Shown here: positions 26,544 to 34,467 of the stretch, one piece after another
How positions within the stretch are numbered: position 1 is the first letter of the stretch
Layout of the letters: every line of letters starts with the position of its first letter
Source: Bacteroidaceae bacterium
GTDB lineage: Bacteria; Bacteroidota; Bacteroidia; Bacteroidales; Bacteroidaceae
Assembly: GCA_017534535.1 (NCBI GenBank)
Contig: JAFXVZ010000044.1
Span: forward strand, 104,434 to 168,433
Length of the DNA stretch: 64,000 nucleotides
Reading direction: 5' to 3'
Made by a program: the position numbers and the translations under genes
The notes under the pieces: generated by a model
The model's input: the letters and a program-made list of their open reading frames with translations, nothing else
What the model was told of the DNA's origin: nothing
Database searches by the model: none

Positions 26544-26867
26544 TCAAGCTGTTTTTAATGCCTTGTGACATACAAAGCAGATATAGAGTACCATCAGCAA
26601 CAATGTCCATCTCATGTCTATGCCTTGTATCATGGCACTGTCGAGATACTGAACGAGGGCGTTCTTCACCAAACTCACTCCTCCGAAAGCTATGAACAGG
26701 ATTAAAGCCACCAAGATCATCACCCCATTCCACACCCTTGGTAGCCACTCGTACTGAGGTTGATGCTCAGGCAATCCACGCATCACTCGTTCCGTGAAGC
26801 CATCGTCAACAATCTCCTGTCGGCTTTGCTTCATAAACTGTTCTATCAATTTCTCGTTATCGTCCAT
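26544..26867 (-). CDS. Small membrane protein after the sigma factor (DUF5056-like)
   Basis: A 107-residue protein with an acidic/polar N-terminal half (MDDNEKLIEQFMKQ) and two TM helices (NGVMILVALILFIAFGG and WTLLLMVLYICFVC). Its start overlaps the end of the sigma factor gene by 11 bp, so translation is coupled. Position and layout suggest a membrane-bound modulator or anti-sigma factor, but no classic zinc anti-sigma motif is present. DUF5056 membership is from pattern memory. Confidence 0.65.
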   Translation of the reverse strand: MDDNEKLIEQFMKQSRQEIVDDGFTERVMRGLPEHQPQYEWLPRVWNGVMILVALILFIAFGGVSLVKNALVQYLDSAMIQGIDMRWTLLLMVLYICFVCHKALKTA

Positions 26868-27402
26868 ATCCGTTCTGTTTTAAGTAATTGGCCATCTTTT
26901 CTTTTCCACGGCTCAGATGGCTTTTCACCGTTCCATCTGCCATTCCTGTAATTTCGGCAATCTTCTTAATTTCCATTTCCTCCATATAGAAAAGGGTAAT
27001 GCAGGTTCTTTCTGCCTCTTTCAGTCGCTCAAGTGCTGCATAGACATCCATCTTCTTCGCCAAGTCCTGTTGCTCGTTGCTATACTCGGCATCGGAAGTC
27101 ACCCCTTCCAAATCAGAGGTAGGTTTCTGACTGCGAATATAATCAAAAAATACATTATATGCAATTCTGTAGAGCCAAGTTGAGAAATTTGCTGCTCCTT
27201 TAAAATTTTTTAAGTTTGTATATGCTTTGATAAATGTGTCTTGTGCTAAGTCATCGCTGAGTTCCTTGTCACCACAAGTCTGGTTCAGGAAGAACCTTCG
27301 CACTTGCGATTGGTACTTCCTGACCAGCTGGTCGAATGCACGCTTGTTGTGCAATACCACCACTTGTGTCACCAGAGCCATGTCACTCAGTGAATCAATC
27401 AT
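26857..27402 (-). CDS. ECF-type RNA polymerase sigma factor
   Basis: A 181-residue sigma-70 family factor. Region 2 is seen in AFDQLVRKYQSQVRRFF and DLAQDTFIKAYTNLKNF, with NFSTWLYRIAYNVFFDYIR; region 4 is seen in LKEAERTCITLFYMEEM, EIKKIAEITGMADGTVKSHL and SRGKEKM. It lacks regions 1 and 3, as is usual for the ECF group. It lies 5 bp after the DUF6249 gene and overlaps the small membrane protein. A candidate ECF-type promoter before the operon suggests self-regulation. Confidence 0.92.
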   Translation of the reverse strand: MIDSLSDMALVTQVVVLHNKRAFDQLVRKYQSQVRRFFLNQTCGDKELSDDLAQDTFIKAYTNLKNFKGAANFSTWLYRIAYNVFFDYIRSQKPTSDLEGVTSDAEYSNEQQDLAKKMDVYAALERLKEAERTCITLFYMEEMEIKKIAEITGMADGTVKSHLSRGKEKMANYLKQNGYGR

Positions 27403-27407
27403 CTCAG

Positions 27408-28103
27408 TTAGTCATTGAATTTCGTGTTGTAAGTATCATTGCTGTTCTCTCTGTTGTTCATCCCTTTGCGATGGTTGTAGGCCAGCACCTGACTCACACC
27501 GTTTGCCACGATGAACAGGCCGATACATCCCAGAGCCAGTTTGTGAGTCAGTAACCACATAAAGATGGAGAATGCTATACCGATTGCAATGTTCTTCACA
27601 CCCTTCTCATACAGTCCCTTATCCTCATGATAGTCTTCCTTCATCTCCTTAACCAGGTCTTCAGGCAAAGGCTGTCCGCTCTCAACGATCTTCTGGGCCA
27701 ACTCATACTTCTTCTTTCGGTTGTAGTAACGGTAAGCCAGAACCAGGATGATGATTACAATAGGAAGAAACACACAGATAAATCCTGCGAGAATAATACT
27801 GCCCACCGCGGTCTTTGCCCAACCTTCGTCAATATCCAACTCATCCAATACCATTCTTACATCTTCTCTTCTCAGTCTGTAATCCTCGTCGTTCTCAATG
27901 CCATTGATACTGTCACTCTTGGCTACACTCTTGGGGTCGAATGTTGTAATGCTCAGCGTGTCACCCTTGGTGGCTGCTGCGTCACTGATCTCATACACCA
28001 CCTTGTTGCCGTTCTTGTCGGTGGTAGTTACCTCATGGCTTTGTGCCATCATGGCGGTCATTCCCGTTGCGGCTACCGCCAATGTCATCATAATTCTTTT
28101 CAT
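27408..28103 (-). CDS. Membrane protein with signal peptide and DUF6249-like domain
   Basis: A 231-residue protein. I chose ATG 28103 because it gives a clean signal peptide (MKRIMMTLAVAATGMTAMMA) and lies downstream of the proposed promoter; an upstream in-frame start would overlap it. A short exported segment is followed by TM helices near IILAGFICVFLPIVIIILVLA and IAFSIFMWLLTHKLALG. The stretch with ESGQPLPEDLVKEM matches the DUF6249 pattern. It is the first gene of the sigma factor operon and may be the envelope sensor or output of that system. The function is unknown. Confidence 0.7.
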   Translation of the reverse strand: MKRIMMTLAVAATGMTAMMAQSHEVTTTDKNGNKVVYEISDAAATKGDTLSITTFDPKSVAKSDSINGIENDEDYRLRREDVRMVLDELDIDEGWAKTAVGSIILAGFICVFLPIVIIILVLAYRYYNRKKKYELAQKIVESGQPLPEDLVKEMKEDYHEDKGLYEKGVKNIAIGIAFSIFMWLLTHKLALGCIGLFIVANGVSQVLAYNHRKGMNNRENSNDTYNTKFND

Positions 28104-28135
28104 ATCTGTACTGTTTTTATTCGTTATTTTGTACA

Positions 28136-28167
28136 TTAGACGCAACAACATCCCATAAAAGTTGCAC
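28136..28167 (-). promoter_or_regulatory. Candidate ECF-sigma promoter for the sigma operon
   Basis: On the minus strand GTGCAAC (28167-28161) is followed after 18 bp by CGTCTAA (28142-28136), 33 bp before the DUF6249 start. A GCAAC-type -35 with a CGTC -10 is a plausible ECF pair, consistent with autoregulation. Confidence 0.45.
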
Positions 28168-28198
28168 CCAACTCACTTTTTTCTTTATTATTTCCCTG

Positions 28199-28214
28199 CA
28201 AAGTTATATTTTTG
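28199..28214. promoter_or_regulatory. Back-to-back housekeeping -7 boxes
   Basis: TAACTTTG on the minus strand (28206-28199) abuts TATTTTTG on the plus strand (28207-28214). The first would serve the DUF6249-sigma operon with a long leader, the second the methyltransferase gene at 28236. Transcription in the two directions would compete. Confidence 0.55.
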
Positions 28215-28235
28215 TGCAGAAAAAAAACATGAAAG

Positions 28236-29669
28236 ATGAAAAAACTCGCTGATGAATTCATTAACCAGATGGTAAACCTCTTGGGTAAGGAGGAGGCACA
28301 GCGCTTGATGGAGGCCCTTCAGAAGGAGTCCCCCACCAGCATTCGCCTCAACCCCTTTAAGCCCGTTGAGCCATCTACCAATCCTATATATATAAATAAG
28401 GTGTATGGATGTGAAGAAGGTAGATTCCTATCTCAACGTCCTGCTTTTACCTTTGACCCCTTATTCCATGCAGGATGCTACTATGTACAGGAAGCCTCGT
28501 CTATGATACTCTGCCAAGCCATTCGTCAATGTATCAGTGAGCCCGTCTTTGCCCTCGACCTTTGTGGTTCCCCAGGTGGAAAGTCCACTTTGTTACGAGC
28601 CTCCTTGCCAAAGGGAAGTGTCTTGGTGAGCAACGAAATCATAAGAGGTAGAGCCCAAATCTTGGCTGAGAATATGGTAAAGTGGGGACATCCAGAAGTA
28701 ATGGTTACTAACAATGCTCCTGCTGACTTTGCCCCTTGCGAAAATCTTTTCGATGTGATTGTGGCAGATGTGCCTTGCTCTGGTGAGGGCATGTTTCGTA
28801 AAGATGATGAAGCGATTGATAATTGGAGCCTCGAAAACGTTAATATGTGTGCCGATCGCCAAAGAAGCATCATTGCCGATGTGTGGAGTGCCCTCAAGCC
28901 AGGTGGTCTGTTGATTTATAGCACTTGCACTTTCAATGCGGAAGAAAATGAGCACAATGTAGCTTGGATAGCCCAAGAATATGGTGCAGAGGTTTTACCC
29001 CTTGCTTTGCCTGAGGGATGCGATGCGGTTGGCAATCTTTTTGGAGAGGACTATCCTGTTTGGCATTTCTTCCAGCATAGGGTAGAGGGAGAGGGCTTCT
29101 TCATAGCTATACTTCGTAAACCAGAAGAGATTGGTTTCCGCTCTTTGTACTTGCCCGATATCAATAGTTCGGCCCAGGGCAAGAAGAAATGCAAGCAAAA
29201 AACGGCTTTGCCTGTGAAAGAGATTCTGCAAGTAACCCAAACATGGGTAAAAGATCCAGAGCAATATTATTGGAAAGTCACAGAAGAGGGAGTCAGAGCC
29301 TTGCCCCTTTCTATGGCATCATTCTACCTCTGGGGACAAAAGCATGGCTTGAAGTTTTTGGAAGCAGGCATCCTGGTGGCAACATTAAAGGGCAAGGAAC
29401 CTATTCCTGCCCATCAATTAGCTATGAGTTGTGCCTTGCAAAGCATAGGTTTCCCTATCGTAAACCTATGCTTTAGGGATGCTGTCTCATATCTCCGCAA
29501 AGAGACAATTGTTTTGCCGTCTGATACTCCTAAAGGTTATGTACTTCTCACCTTCAGAGCTCAACCCTTAGGCTTTGTTAAGAACTTGGGTAACAGAGCT
29601 AATAATCTTTATCCCCAAGAATGGAGAATCAGAAGTGGCTATATTCCAGAAGAGTTTGAAGTGATATAA
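28236..29669 (+). CDS. RsmF-like rRNA m5C methyltransferase (NOL1/NOP2/sun family)
   Basis: A 477-residue SAM-dependent methyltransferase that should modify a cytosine in 16S rRNA. It shows the SAM motif DLCGSPGGKSTLL, the catalytic DVPCSGEGMFRKD and IYSTCTFNAEENEHNV, which carry the two Cys of m5C enzymes, and the C-terminal RNA-binding end (LGNRANNLYPQEWRIRSGY). A perfect 13-bp inverted repeat lies inside the coding sequence at 29440-29474 and is read through in frame. The gene ends 3 bp from the convergent obg gene. Confidence 0.9.
   Translation: MKKLADEFINQMVNLLGKEEAQRLMEALQKESPTSIRLNPFKPVEPSTNPIYINKVYGCEEGRFLSQRPAFTFDPLFHAGCYYVQEASSMILCQAIRQCISEPVFALDLCGSPGGKSTLLRASLPKGSVLVSNEIIRGRAQILAENMVKWGHPEVMVTNNAPADFAPCENLFDVIVADVPCSGEGMFRKDDEAIDNWSLENVNMCADRQRSIIADVWSALKPGGLLIYSTCTFNAEENEHNVAWIAQEYGAEVLPLALPEGCDAVGNLFGEDYPVWHFFQHRVEGEGFFIAILRKPEEIGFRSLYLPDINSSAQGKKKCKQKTALPVKEILQVTQTWVKDPEQYYWKVTEEGVRALPLSMASFYLWGQKHGLKFLEAGILVATLKGKEPIPAHQLAMSCALQSIGFPIVNLCFRDAVSYLRKETIVLPSDTPKGYVLLTFRAQPLGFVKNLGNRANNLYPQEWRIRSGYIPEEFEVI
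29440..29474. repeat. Palindromic repeat inside the methyltransferase gene, copy B
   Basis: AAAGCATAGGTTT (29440-29452) and AAACCTATGCTTT (29462-29474) are perfect inverted copies around a 9-nt loop. The core is the same as in the intergenic palindromes at 11642 and 46621. Confidence 0.75.
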
Positions 29670-29672
29670 TTG

Positions 29673-30839
29673 TTAATCGTCAACCTCCTCATCCTCCTCA
29701 TAGAAATCATGCCAATCCTCCTCAATCTCATCCATGAAGATTGTGGTTGGAGTGATATCCTCATCTTCACCTTCGTCTTCCATTTCCTGTTGAAGATAGG
29801 TAATTTCCTTGGGGCGATGCACTAATGTTTCATTGGCTACAGGAATCTCCTTTTGCAATTCAGTCCAAAGCAAATCCTTCAGTTTCTGAATGCCCAAGCC
29901 AGTGATGGAAGAGATAAACACGTGAGGCACCTCAAGAGGAAGCGTCCTCTCCATCTCAGCCATCAACTCCTCATCCAGCATATCGCTTTTCGTTATGGCC
30001 AACACACGTTGTTTGTCGGCTAACTCAGGATTGAAGTTTACCAATTCGTTTAAGAGCAACTTGAATTCCTTTGTTACATCATCAGCATCAGCAGGTACCA
30101 TAAACAGCAAAAGTGAGTTGCGTTCTATATGTCTCAAGAAGCGGAAACCTAAGCCCTTGCCTTCGCTGGCTCCTTCGATGATGCCAGGAATATCTGCCAT
30201 CACAAAGGATTGATTATCTCTGTAAGATACAATGCCAATATTTGGCACCAAGGTAGTAAACGGATAGTTGGCTATCTTTGGCTTAGCCGCTGAGACAACG
30301 GACAACAAGGTAGATTTACCCGCATTGGGCAAACCAACCAGACCTACATCTGCCAATAGCTTCAGCTCCATGATGACGGTCATCTCCTGCTCAGGTTCGC
30401 CAGGTTGGGCATAATCTGGAGCCTGACGTGTGGATGTGGCGAAATGCCAGTTGCCCAAGCCTCCTCTCCCACCTTTCAGTAACACCACTTCCTGACCGTC
30501 GTCAGTTACGTCGCACACATATTCTCCCGTTTCGGCATTATAGACCACCGTTCCGCATGGCACTTCTATGTATTTGTCCTCGCCTGCCTTGCCTGTAGAT
30601 TTATTGCGAGACCCATGTTCACCATTGCCGGCAATTACATGACGGTTGTACTTCAGATGGAGCAAAGTCCAGTAGTTTCGATTGCCTCGCAATATCACAC
30701 TACCACCTCGTCCACCATCACCTCCATCTGGTCCACCTTTGGGGATATACTTCACTCGACGCATATGTGTGGAGCCTTTGCCACCCTTTCCAGAGCGGCA
30801 ATAGATCTTCACATAGTCAACGAAATTCGAATCTGCCAA
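29673..30839 (-). CDS. obg: Obg-family GTPase
   Basis: A 388-residue ribosome-associated GTPase needed for 50S maturation and stress control. The N-terminal Gly-rich Obg domain ([26 protein letters not shown]) is followed by the G domain with GLPNAGKS (near residue 168), [14 protein letters not shown] and TKSD, and a very acidic C-terminal tail. The start codon is TTG (30839-30837): the frame then reads ADSNFVDYV, matching the usual Obg N-terminus, and no in-frame ATG is nearby. It lies downstream of hpt and adk and is probably in the same operon. Confidence 0.95.
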   Translation of the reverse strand: MADSNFVDYVKIYCRSGKGGKGSTHMRRVKYIPKGGPDGGDGGRGGSVILRGNRNYWTLLHLKYNRHVIAGNGEHGSRNKSTGKAGEDKYIEVPCGTVVYNAETGEYVCDVTDDGQEVVLLKGGRGGLGNWHFATSTRQAPDYAQPGEPEQEMTVIMELKLLADVGLVGLPNAGKSTLLSVVSAAKPKIANYPFTTLVPNIGIVSYRDNQSFVMADIPGIIEGASEGKGLGFRFLRHIERNSLLLFMVPADADDVTKEFKLLLNELVNFNPELADKQRVLAITKSDMLDEELMAEMERTLPLEVPHVFISSITGLGIQKLKDLLWTELQKEIPVANETLVHRPKEITYLQQEMEDEGEDEDITPTTIFMDEIEEDWHDFYEEDEEVDD

Positions 30840-30862
30840 CTTGTTAATTAATAATTAATAAT

Positions 30863-30908
30863 GAACAATGAATGATGAACGGTTTCCCCTCCTCATTCTT
30901 CATTGTTC
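30863..30908. repeat. Inverted repeat in the adk-obg gap
   Basis: GAACAATGAA (30863-30872) and TTCATTGTTC (30899-30908) form a hairpin with a 26-nt loop in the 81-bp gap before obg. The flanks are AT-rich (TTAATTAATAATTAATAATG). It may be an mRNA processing or attenuation point, or a mobile palindrome. Confidence 0.5.
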
Positions 30909-30920
30909 ATTGTTCTTTCC

Positions 30921-31505
30921 TCATTTAACCTTGTCAATCGCTTCACAGATATCAGCAAAGATTCTGTCAAGTTCACCCAAGCCATTGATGTGCTGGTACT
31001 TGCCATCCTGCTTATACCAATCAATCAAAGGAGAAGTCTGAGAGTGATACACCACTAGACGCTTCTTGATTGTTTCCTCATTGTCATCGGCACGTCCACT
31101 CATTTGACCACGCTTAATCAGTCGAGTCATCAGCTCATCTTCGGGAACTTCCAGGTCCAGCATCACACTCACCTCCTGACCACGATCTTTCAGCATTTGC
31201 TTCAAAGCTTCTGCCTGAGGGATTGTACGTGGGAAACCATCGAAGATAACTCCCTTACTATCCTCGAAGCTGTCGAATTTAGCGGCCAAAATATCCACCA
31301 TTAATGAGTCCGGAATCAGCTGACCTTGATCGATATAACCCTTTGCTGTTTTACCCAACTCAGTACCATTTTTGATTTCAGCACGCAACACATCACCTGT
31401 TGAGATGTGGTTGATACCATACTTTTCTACAATCTTCTCACTCTGTGTGCCCTTGCCTGAGCCAGGAGCACCAAAAATTACAATGTTCAGCATATTATTA
31501 TTCAT
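30921..31505 (-). CDS. adk: Adenylate kinase
   Basis: A 194-residue cytosolic kinase catalysing ATP + AMP = 2 ADP. The P-loop GAPGSGKGTQ is at the N-terminus, the AMP site in STGDVLRAEI and DGFPRTIPQ, and a short lid (GRADDNEETIKKRL) follows. ATG 31505 overlaps the hpt stop by ATGA, suggesting coupling; the internal ATG 31493 (MLNIVIFGAPG) matches the usual family start and may be the real one. Confidence 0.95.
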   Translation of the reverse strand: MNNNMLNIVIFGAPGSGKGTQSEKIVEKYGINHISTGDVLRAEIKNGTELGKTAKGYIDQGQLIPDSLMVDILAAKFDSFEDSKGVIFDGFPRTIPQAEALKQMLKDRGQEVSVMLDLEVPEDELMTRLIKRGQMSGRADDNEETIKKRLVVYHSQTSPLIDWYKQDGKYQHINGLGELDRIFADICEAIDKVK

Positions 31506-32044
31506 TTTTCATTAACTAATGTATAAATATCTGGATAATTCCTTCCATATCCATCATAATCCAACCCATAACCCAAGATAAAATCATTGGGGATAGACAT
31601 TGCCACATACTTCACATCCAGGTCCACCTTCAGTGAGCCAGGCTTCATCAGGAACGTACAAATCAGAATCTCCTTCGGACCCAGCTTCTCAAGCTTCTCC
31701 ACCAAGTGTTTCATAGTGGTACCTGTATCAATGATATCCTCAATAATCACCACTGTCCTGCCTTTCACATCCCCATCGATGCCAATTAAGTCAGTCACCT
31801 TACCTGTAGAGCCCATGCCTGTATAAGATGCCACTTTCATGAACTGCAATTGACAAGGGATGGTGATGCGTTTCATTAAGTCGCTCATAAACATGAATGA
31901 GCCATTGAGCACACCCAAGAACAAAGGTTCCTTGTCGGCCAAGTCTCTGTTTAGTTCAGAAGCCAACCTGTCAACCTCCTTCAAAATCACCTCTTCCTTA
32001 ATGGAAATGGTGAAATCCTTATCCTTTACATGTATCTTTTCCAT
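31502..32044 (-). CDS. hpt: Hypoxanthine phosphoribosyltransferase
   Basis: A 180-residue purine salvage enzyme that makes IMP or GMP from hypoxanthine or guanine and PRPP. The PRPP motif is VVIIEDIIDTGTTM, the flexible-loop region has SYTGMGSTGKV, and the C-terminal part (NDFILGYGLDYDGYGRN) is typical of HPRT. It is the first gene of hpt-adk-obg with a promoter 23 bp upstream. Confidence 0.95.
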   Translation of the reverse strand: MEKIHVKDKDFTISIKEEVILKEVDRLASELNRDLADKEPLFLGVLNGSFMFMSDLMKRITIPCQLQFMKVASYTGMGSTGKVTDLIGIDGDVKGRTVVIIEDIIDTGTTMKHLVEKLEKLGPKEILICTFLMKPGSLKVDLDVKYVAMSIPNDFILGYGLDYDGYGRNYPDIYTLVNEK

Positions 32045-32066
32045 AGTCCTATGTTTTAAGAATGGG

Positions 32067-32074
32067 CAAAATTA
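32067..32074 (-). promoter_or_regulatory. -7 box for hpt-adk-obg
   Basis: TAATTTTG on the minus strand, 23 bp before the hpt start. Confidence 0.6.
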
Positions 32075-32152
32075 GCATTTTTTTTTGAATAATCCACGTT
32101 ATATGCCCAGAATTCACTATCTTTACCCCTGAATAATTAAATCTCTATTATT

Positions 32153-33274
32153 ATGAAACATGTTTCTATCATTTGTTGGGTAGGACTTTTATTAGCTTCA
32201 TGCTCACCAAAAACCGAAATTCCTGCTTTGTTACAGAATCATCCGTTGAGGGCCACCTTTACTAAATTAGATGACCCCAACAACAAACCTGAGGTGTTGT
32301 TCAACGGCAAAGACCTCACCAATTTCTATGTCTTTACCGCCAAGAATGGCAAGAATAGTGAGCTTGACAAAAACTATGTGGTGAAAGACGGAGTGCTTTT
32401 CTTCTCAGGACCAGATCCTGGTTACATCTCTACCATTAAATCCTACAGCAACTATTATCTGAAAGCCCAGGTGAAATGGGGCACAGAGAAATATGGAAGT
32501 CGGGTGAATTCTCCTCGCGATAGTGGCATTATCTTCCACTTCAATGCCGATCGTGTATGGCCCACCAGCTTTGAATTCCAAGTGCAAGAGGGCGATATGG
32601 GCGACTCTTGGCTAACAGGAACAGTTACCTGCACGGATTCAAATGGCACTTCCTATCCTCAGGGACGTAACAATCGCATTGTGAAATATGCAGATGCCGA
32701 GAGCCCTTATGGCGAGTGGAGCCTGTTGGAGATGATTATCTGGGATGATAATGCTGAGTTTTATGTGAATGGGGTGAAGGTGAACGACATCCACAACCTC
32801 AGCCTTACTGAGGGTAAAATCCTTTTCCAACTGGAGTATGCAGATGTGTATTATAAAGATATTGAGATTATACCTTTAAAAGAAGAATTTAAGATGACAA
32901 AGAAAGCTATCAGTACTGAGAAGGCCCCTGCTGCAATTGGGCCTTATAGCCAGGCCATTGAGGCCAATGGTTTTGTTTATGCATCAGGCCAGTTGCCTAT
33001 TGACCCAGCTACAGGTCAGTTTCCCGAGGGAGGCATCAAGGAACAGACTCGCCAAAGCATTCTGAATGCTAGAGCTATCCTTGATGCTGCAGGTTTGAGT
33101 TTGGCGAATGTGGTCAAGACCACCGTCTTCCTTGCCGATATGAATGATTTTGCGGCCATGAATGAAGTCTATTCCTCTTTCTTCCAAGCTCCATACCCTG
33201 CACGTTCTGCTGTGGCAGTCAAGACATTACCTAAGGGGGCAATGGTGGAAATTGAATGTATTGCGGTGAAATGA
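32153..33274 (+). CDS. DUF1080 (3-keto-glycoside hydrolase-like) lipoprotein fused to RidA
   Basis: A 373-residue fusion in a single frame. Residues 1-247 begin with a lipoprotein signal (lipobox LLASC) and form a beta-sandwich of the DUF1080/3-keto-disaccharide hydrolase type (LFNGKDLTNFYVF, DSGIIFHFNADRVWP, SFEFQVQEGDMGD). Residues 248-373 begin with MTKKAISTEKAPAAIGPYSQ and are a full-length RidA/YjgF enamine/imine deaminase with the catalytic Arg in YPARSAVAV and Glu in VEIECIA. The junction codes KEEFK directly before a complete RidA start, as if a spacer became coding. Internal initiation at ATG 32894 could yield cytosolic RidA alone. Confidence 0.85.
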   Translation: MKHVSIICWVGLLLASCSPKTEIPALLQNHPLRATFTKLDDPNNKPEVLFNGKDLTNFYVFTAKNGKNSELDKNYVVKDGVLFFSGPDPGYISTIKSYSNYYLKAQVKWGTEKYGSRVNSPRDSGIIFHFNADRVWPTSFEFQVQEGDMGDSWLTGTVTCTDSNGTSYPQGRNNRIVKYADAESPYGEWSLLEMIIWDDNAEFYVNGVKVNDIHNLSLTEGKILFQLEYADVYYKDIEIIPLKEEFKMTKKAISTEKAPAAIGPYSQAIEANGFVYASGQLPIDPATGQFPEGGIKEQTRQSILNARAILDAAGLSLANVVKTTVFLADMNDFAAMNEVYSSFFQAPYPARSAVAVKTLPKGAMVEIECIAVK

Positions 33275-33275
33275 A

Positions 33276-33300
33276 AGGGGGGAGCTTCATGCTCCTCCTT
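33276..33300. terminator. Hairpin between the RidA fusion and the peptide cluster
   Basis: GGAGC (33281-33285) and GCTCC (33291-33295), extended by G-C and G-U pairs, enclose the loop TTCAT. It may terminate both convergent transcripts. Confidence 0.6.
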
Positions 33301-33301
33301 C

Positions 33302-33520
33302 TTAAAGTCTTCTAGCTTTTATTGAACAGGTGTTGAAATCAATACCTTTTGCGGTGCACACATTATTTCCTGTGTCACCACCCGCCACATTATCCAACTC
33401 ATCTTCAGATAGTTCCTCACGCATTACCACCTGCTGGTCCTTGTCTGTACCTTCGATGGTCAACTTCTTTACCTCGTCGTCAATCTCGACATGAACGATA
33501 CGTTTAGCTTTCTCTTCCAT
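33302..33520 (-). CDS. Double-glycine leader peptide precursor 1
   Basis: A 72-residue precursor. Residues 1-48 are a leader (KRIVHVEIDDEVKKLTIEG, then QQVVMREELSEDELDNVAGG) ending in a Gly-Gly site at 47-48. The remaining 24 residues form the core, with two Cys (GNNVCTAKGIDFNTCSIK) and a basic end (KARRL). The leader is almost identical to those of the three genes upstream, while the core is unrelated. The ELSxDEL-VAGG end resembles Nif11/NHLP-type and other RiPP or bacteriocin leaders that C39 peptidases cut after Gly-Gly. It is the last gene of the cluster, 2 bp after precursor 2. Confidence 0.8.
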   Translation of the reverse strand: MEEKAKRIVHVEIDDEVKKLTIEGTDKDQQVVMREELSEDELDNVAGGDTGNNVCTAKGIDFNTCSIKARRL

Positions 33521-33522
33521 AA

Positions 33523-33765
33523 TTATAAAAACCTATATGATGTACATCTGTCACCTCTCATATCTATAGCTGTACGACATGTCACAAAGGAAGTGCAATC
33601 ACTAAAAGTTGGTGCATAATTACCACCTGCCACATTGTCCAGGTCATCCTCATCAAGTTCTTGGCGCATCACCACCTGCTGTTCTTTGTCTGTACCTTCT
33701 ATGGTCAACTTCTTAACATCGTCGTCAACTTCAATGCTGACAACCCTTTTCTTGTTATTATCCAT
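33523..33765 (-). CDS. Double-glycine leader peptide precursor 2
   Basis: An 80-residue precursor with the shared 48-residue leader ending in DNVAGG. The 32-residue core has three Cys (FSDCTSFVTCRTAIDMRGDR, then CTSYRFL), several Thr/Ser and three Arg. An odd number of Cys points to intermolecular or enzymatic modification, or one free thiol. Its leader differs from the others at a few acidic positions (VDDDVKK, RQELDEDDL). A 69-bp gap separates it from precursor 3. Confidence 0.8.
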   Translation of the reverse strand: MDNNKKRVVSIEVDDDVKKLTIEGTDKEQQVVMRQELDEDDLDNVAGGNYAPTFSDCTSFVTCRTAIDMRGDRCTSYRFL

Positions 33766-33834
33766 TTGTTATTATTTTGAATGATTATCCCGATATAAAT
33801 GAAGAGGGCAGCTTTTATTTGCCCACTAAAAAAA

Positions 33835-34086
33835 TCAATTAACTCCTGTGCAAACTGCAGGATTATTGTTGGGACAATAGTTATTTGAATAACCACCATC
33901 ATTACTATCACCAAATATAGTGTTTATAATATTACCTGCCCATCCTCCTGCAACTGCATCAAGGTCATCGTCAGATAATTCCTCACGCATCACCACCTGC
34001 TGGTCTTTATCAACGCCTTCAATGGTGAGTTTTTTTACCTCGTCGTCAATCTCAATATTGACAATACGTTTGTTCTTTGTTTCCAT
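33835..34086 (-). CDS. Double-glycine leader peptide precursor 3
   Basis: An 83-residue precursor with the shared leader (KRIVNIEIDDEVKKLTIEG and ELSDDDLDAVAGG). The 35-residue core is Asn/Gly-rich with one Trp and two Cys (WAGNIINTIFGDSN, SNNYCPNNNPAVCTGVN) and has no basic residue, unlike the other three. The gene lies 2 bp after precursor 4. Confidence 0.8.
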   Translation of the reverse strand: METKNKRIVNIEIDDEVKKLTIEGVDKDQQVVMREELSDDDLDAVAGGWAGNIINTIFGDSNDGGYSNNYCPNNNPAVCTGVN

Positions 34087-34088
34087 TA

Positions 34089-34283
34089 TTATAAGTTCTT
34101 TGTTTTACATTTCATTTTCGAAAAGAAGTCGCCAAGACTGCCACCAGCCACAGCATTCAACTCGTCATCAGAGAGTTCTTCACGCATGACCACCTGCTGG
34201 TCTTTATCAACGCCTTCGATGGTGAGTTTCTTTACCTCGTCGTCAACCTCAATGTTGACAATACGTTTGTTCTTATCTTCCAT
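34089..34283 (-). CDS. Double-glycine leader peptide precursor 4 (first in operon)
   Basis: A 64-residue precursor. The second of two adjacent ATGs (34283) was chosen because it gives the same 48-residue leader as the other three; ATG 34286 adds one Met. The 16-residue core (SLGDFFSKMKCKTKNL) is basic with one Cys. This is the gene nearest the promoter. The leader is closest to that of precursor 3, including at the DNA level, pointing to recent tandem duplication with replaced cores. Confidence 0.8.
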   Translation of the reverse strand: MEDKNKRIVNIEVDDEVKKLTIEGVDKDQQVVMREELSDDELNAVAGGSLGDFFSKMKCKTKNL

Positions 34284-34307
34284 CATCTTTTTTTAAGTTT
34301 TAACATG

Positions 34308-34339
34308 CAAACATATAACTTTTCTTTCGCTTTTGCAAA
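34308..34339 (-). promoter_or_regulatory. Strong promoter of the leader-peptide cluster
   Basis: On the minus strand TTTG (34339-34336), exactly 20 bp, then TATGTTTG (34315-34308), 25 bp before the first precursor. Both boxes match the Bacteroidetes consensus perfectly. Confidence 0.8.
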
Positions 34340-34467
34340 TTTTTAGGGATTTTTTGTTTGACGATGTAACTACAAAACACGAAACAGGCTGTGTTTTATT
34401 GGGTAGAATGAAAGTATAAATATACGCATATACAGCCTCGTTTTTTGCCGTAAATCCTGCTTCTAGC

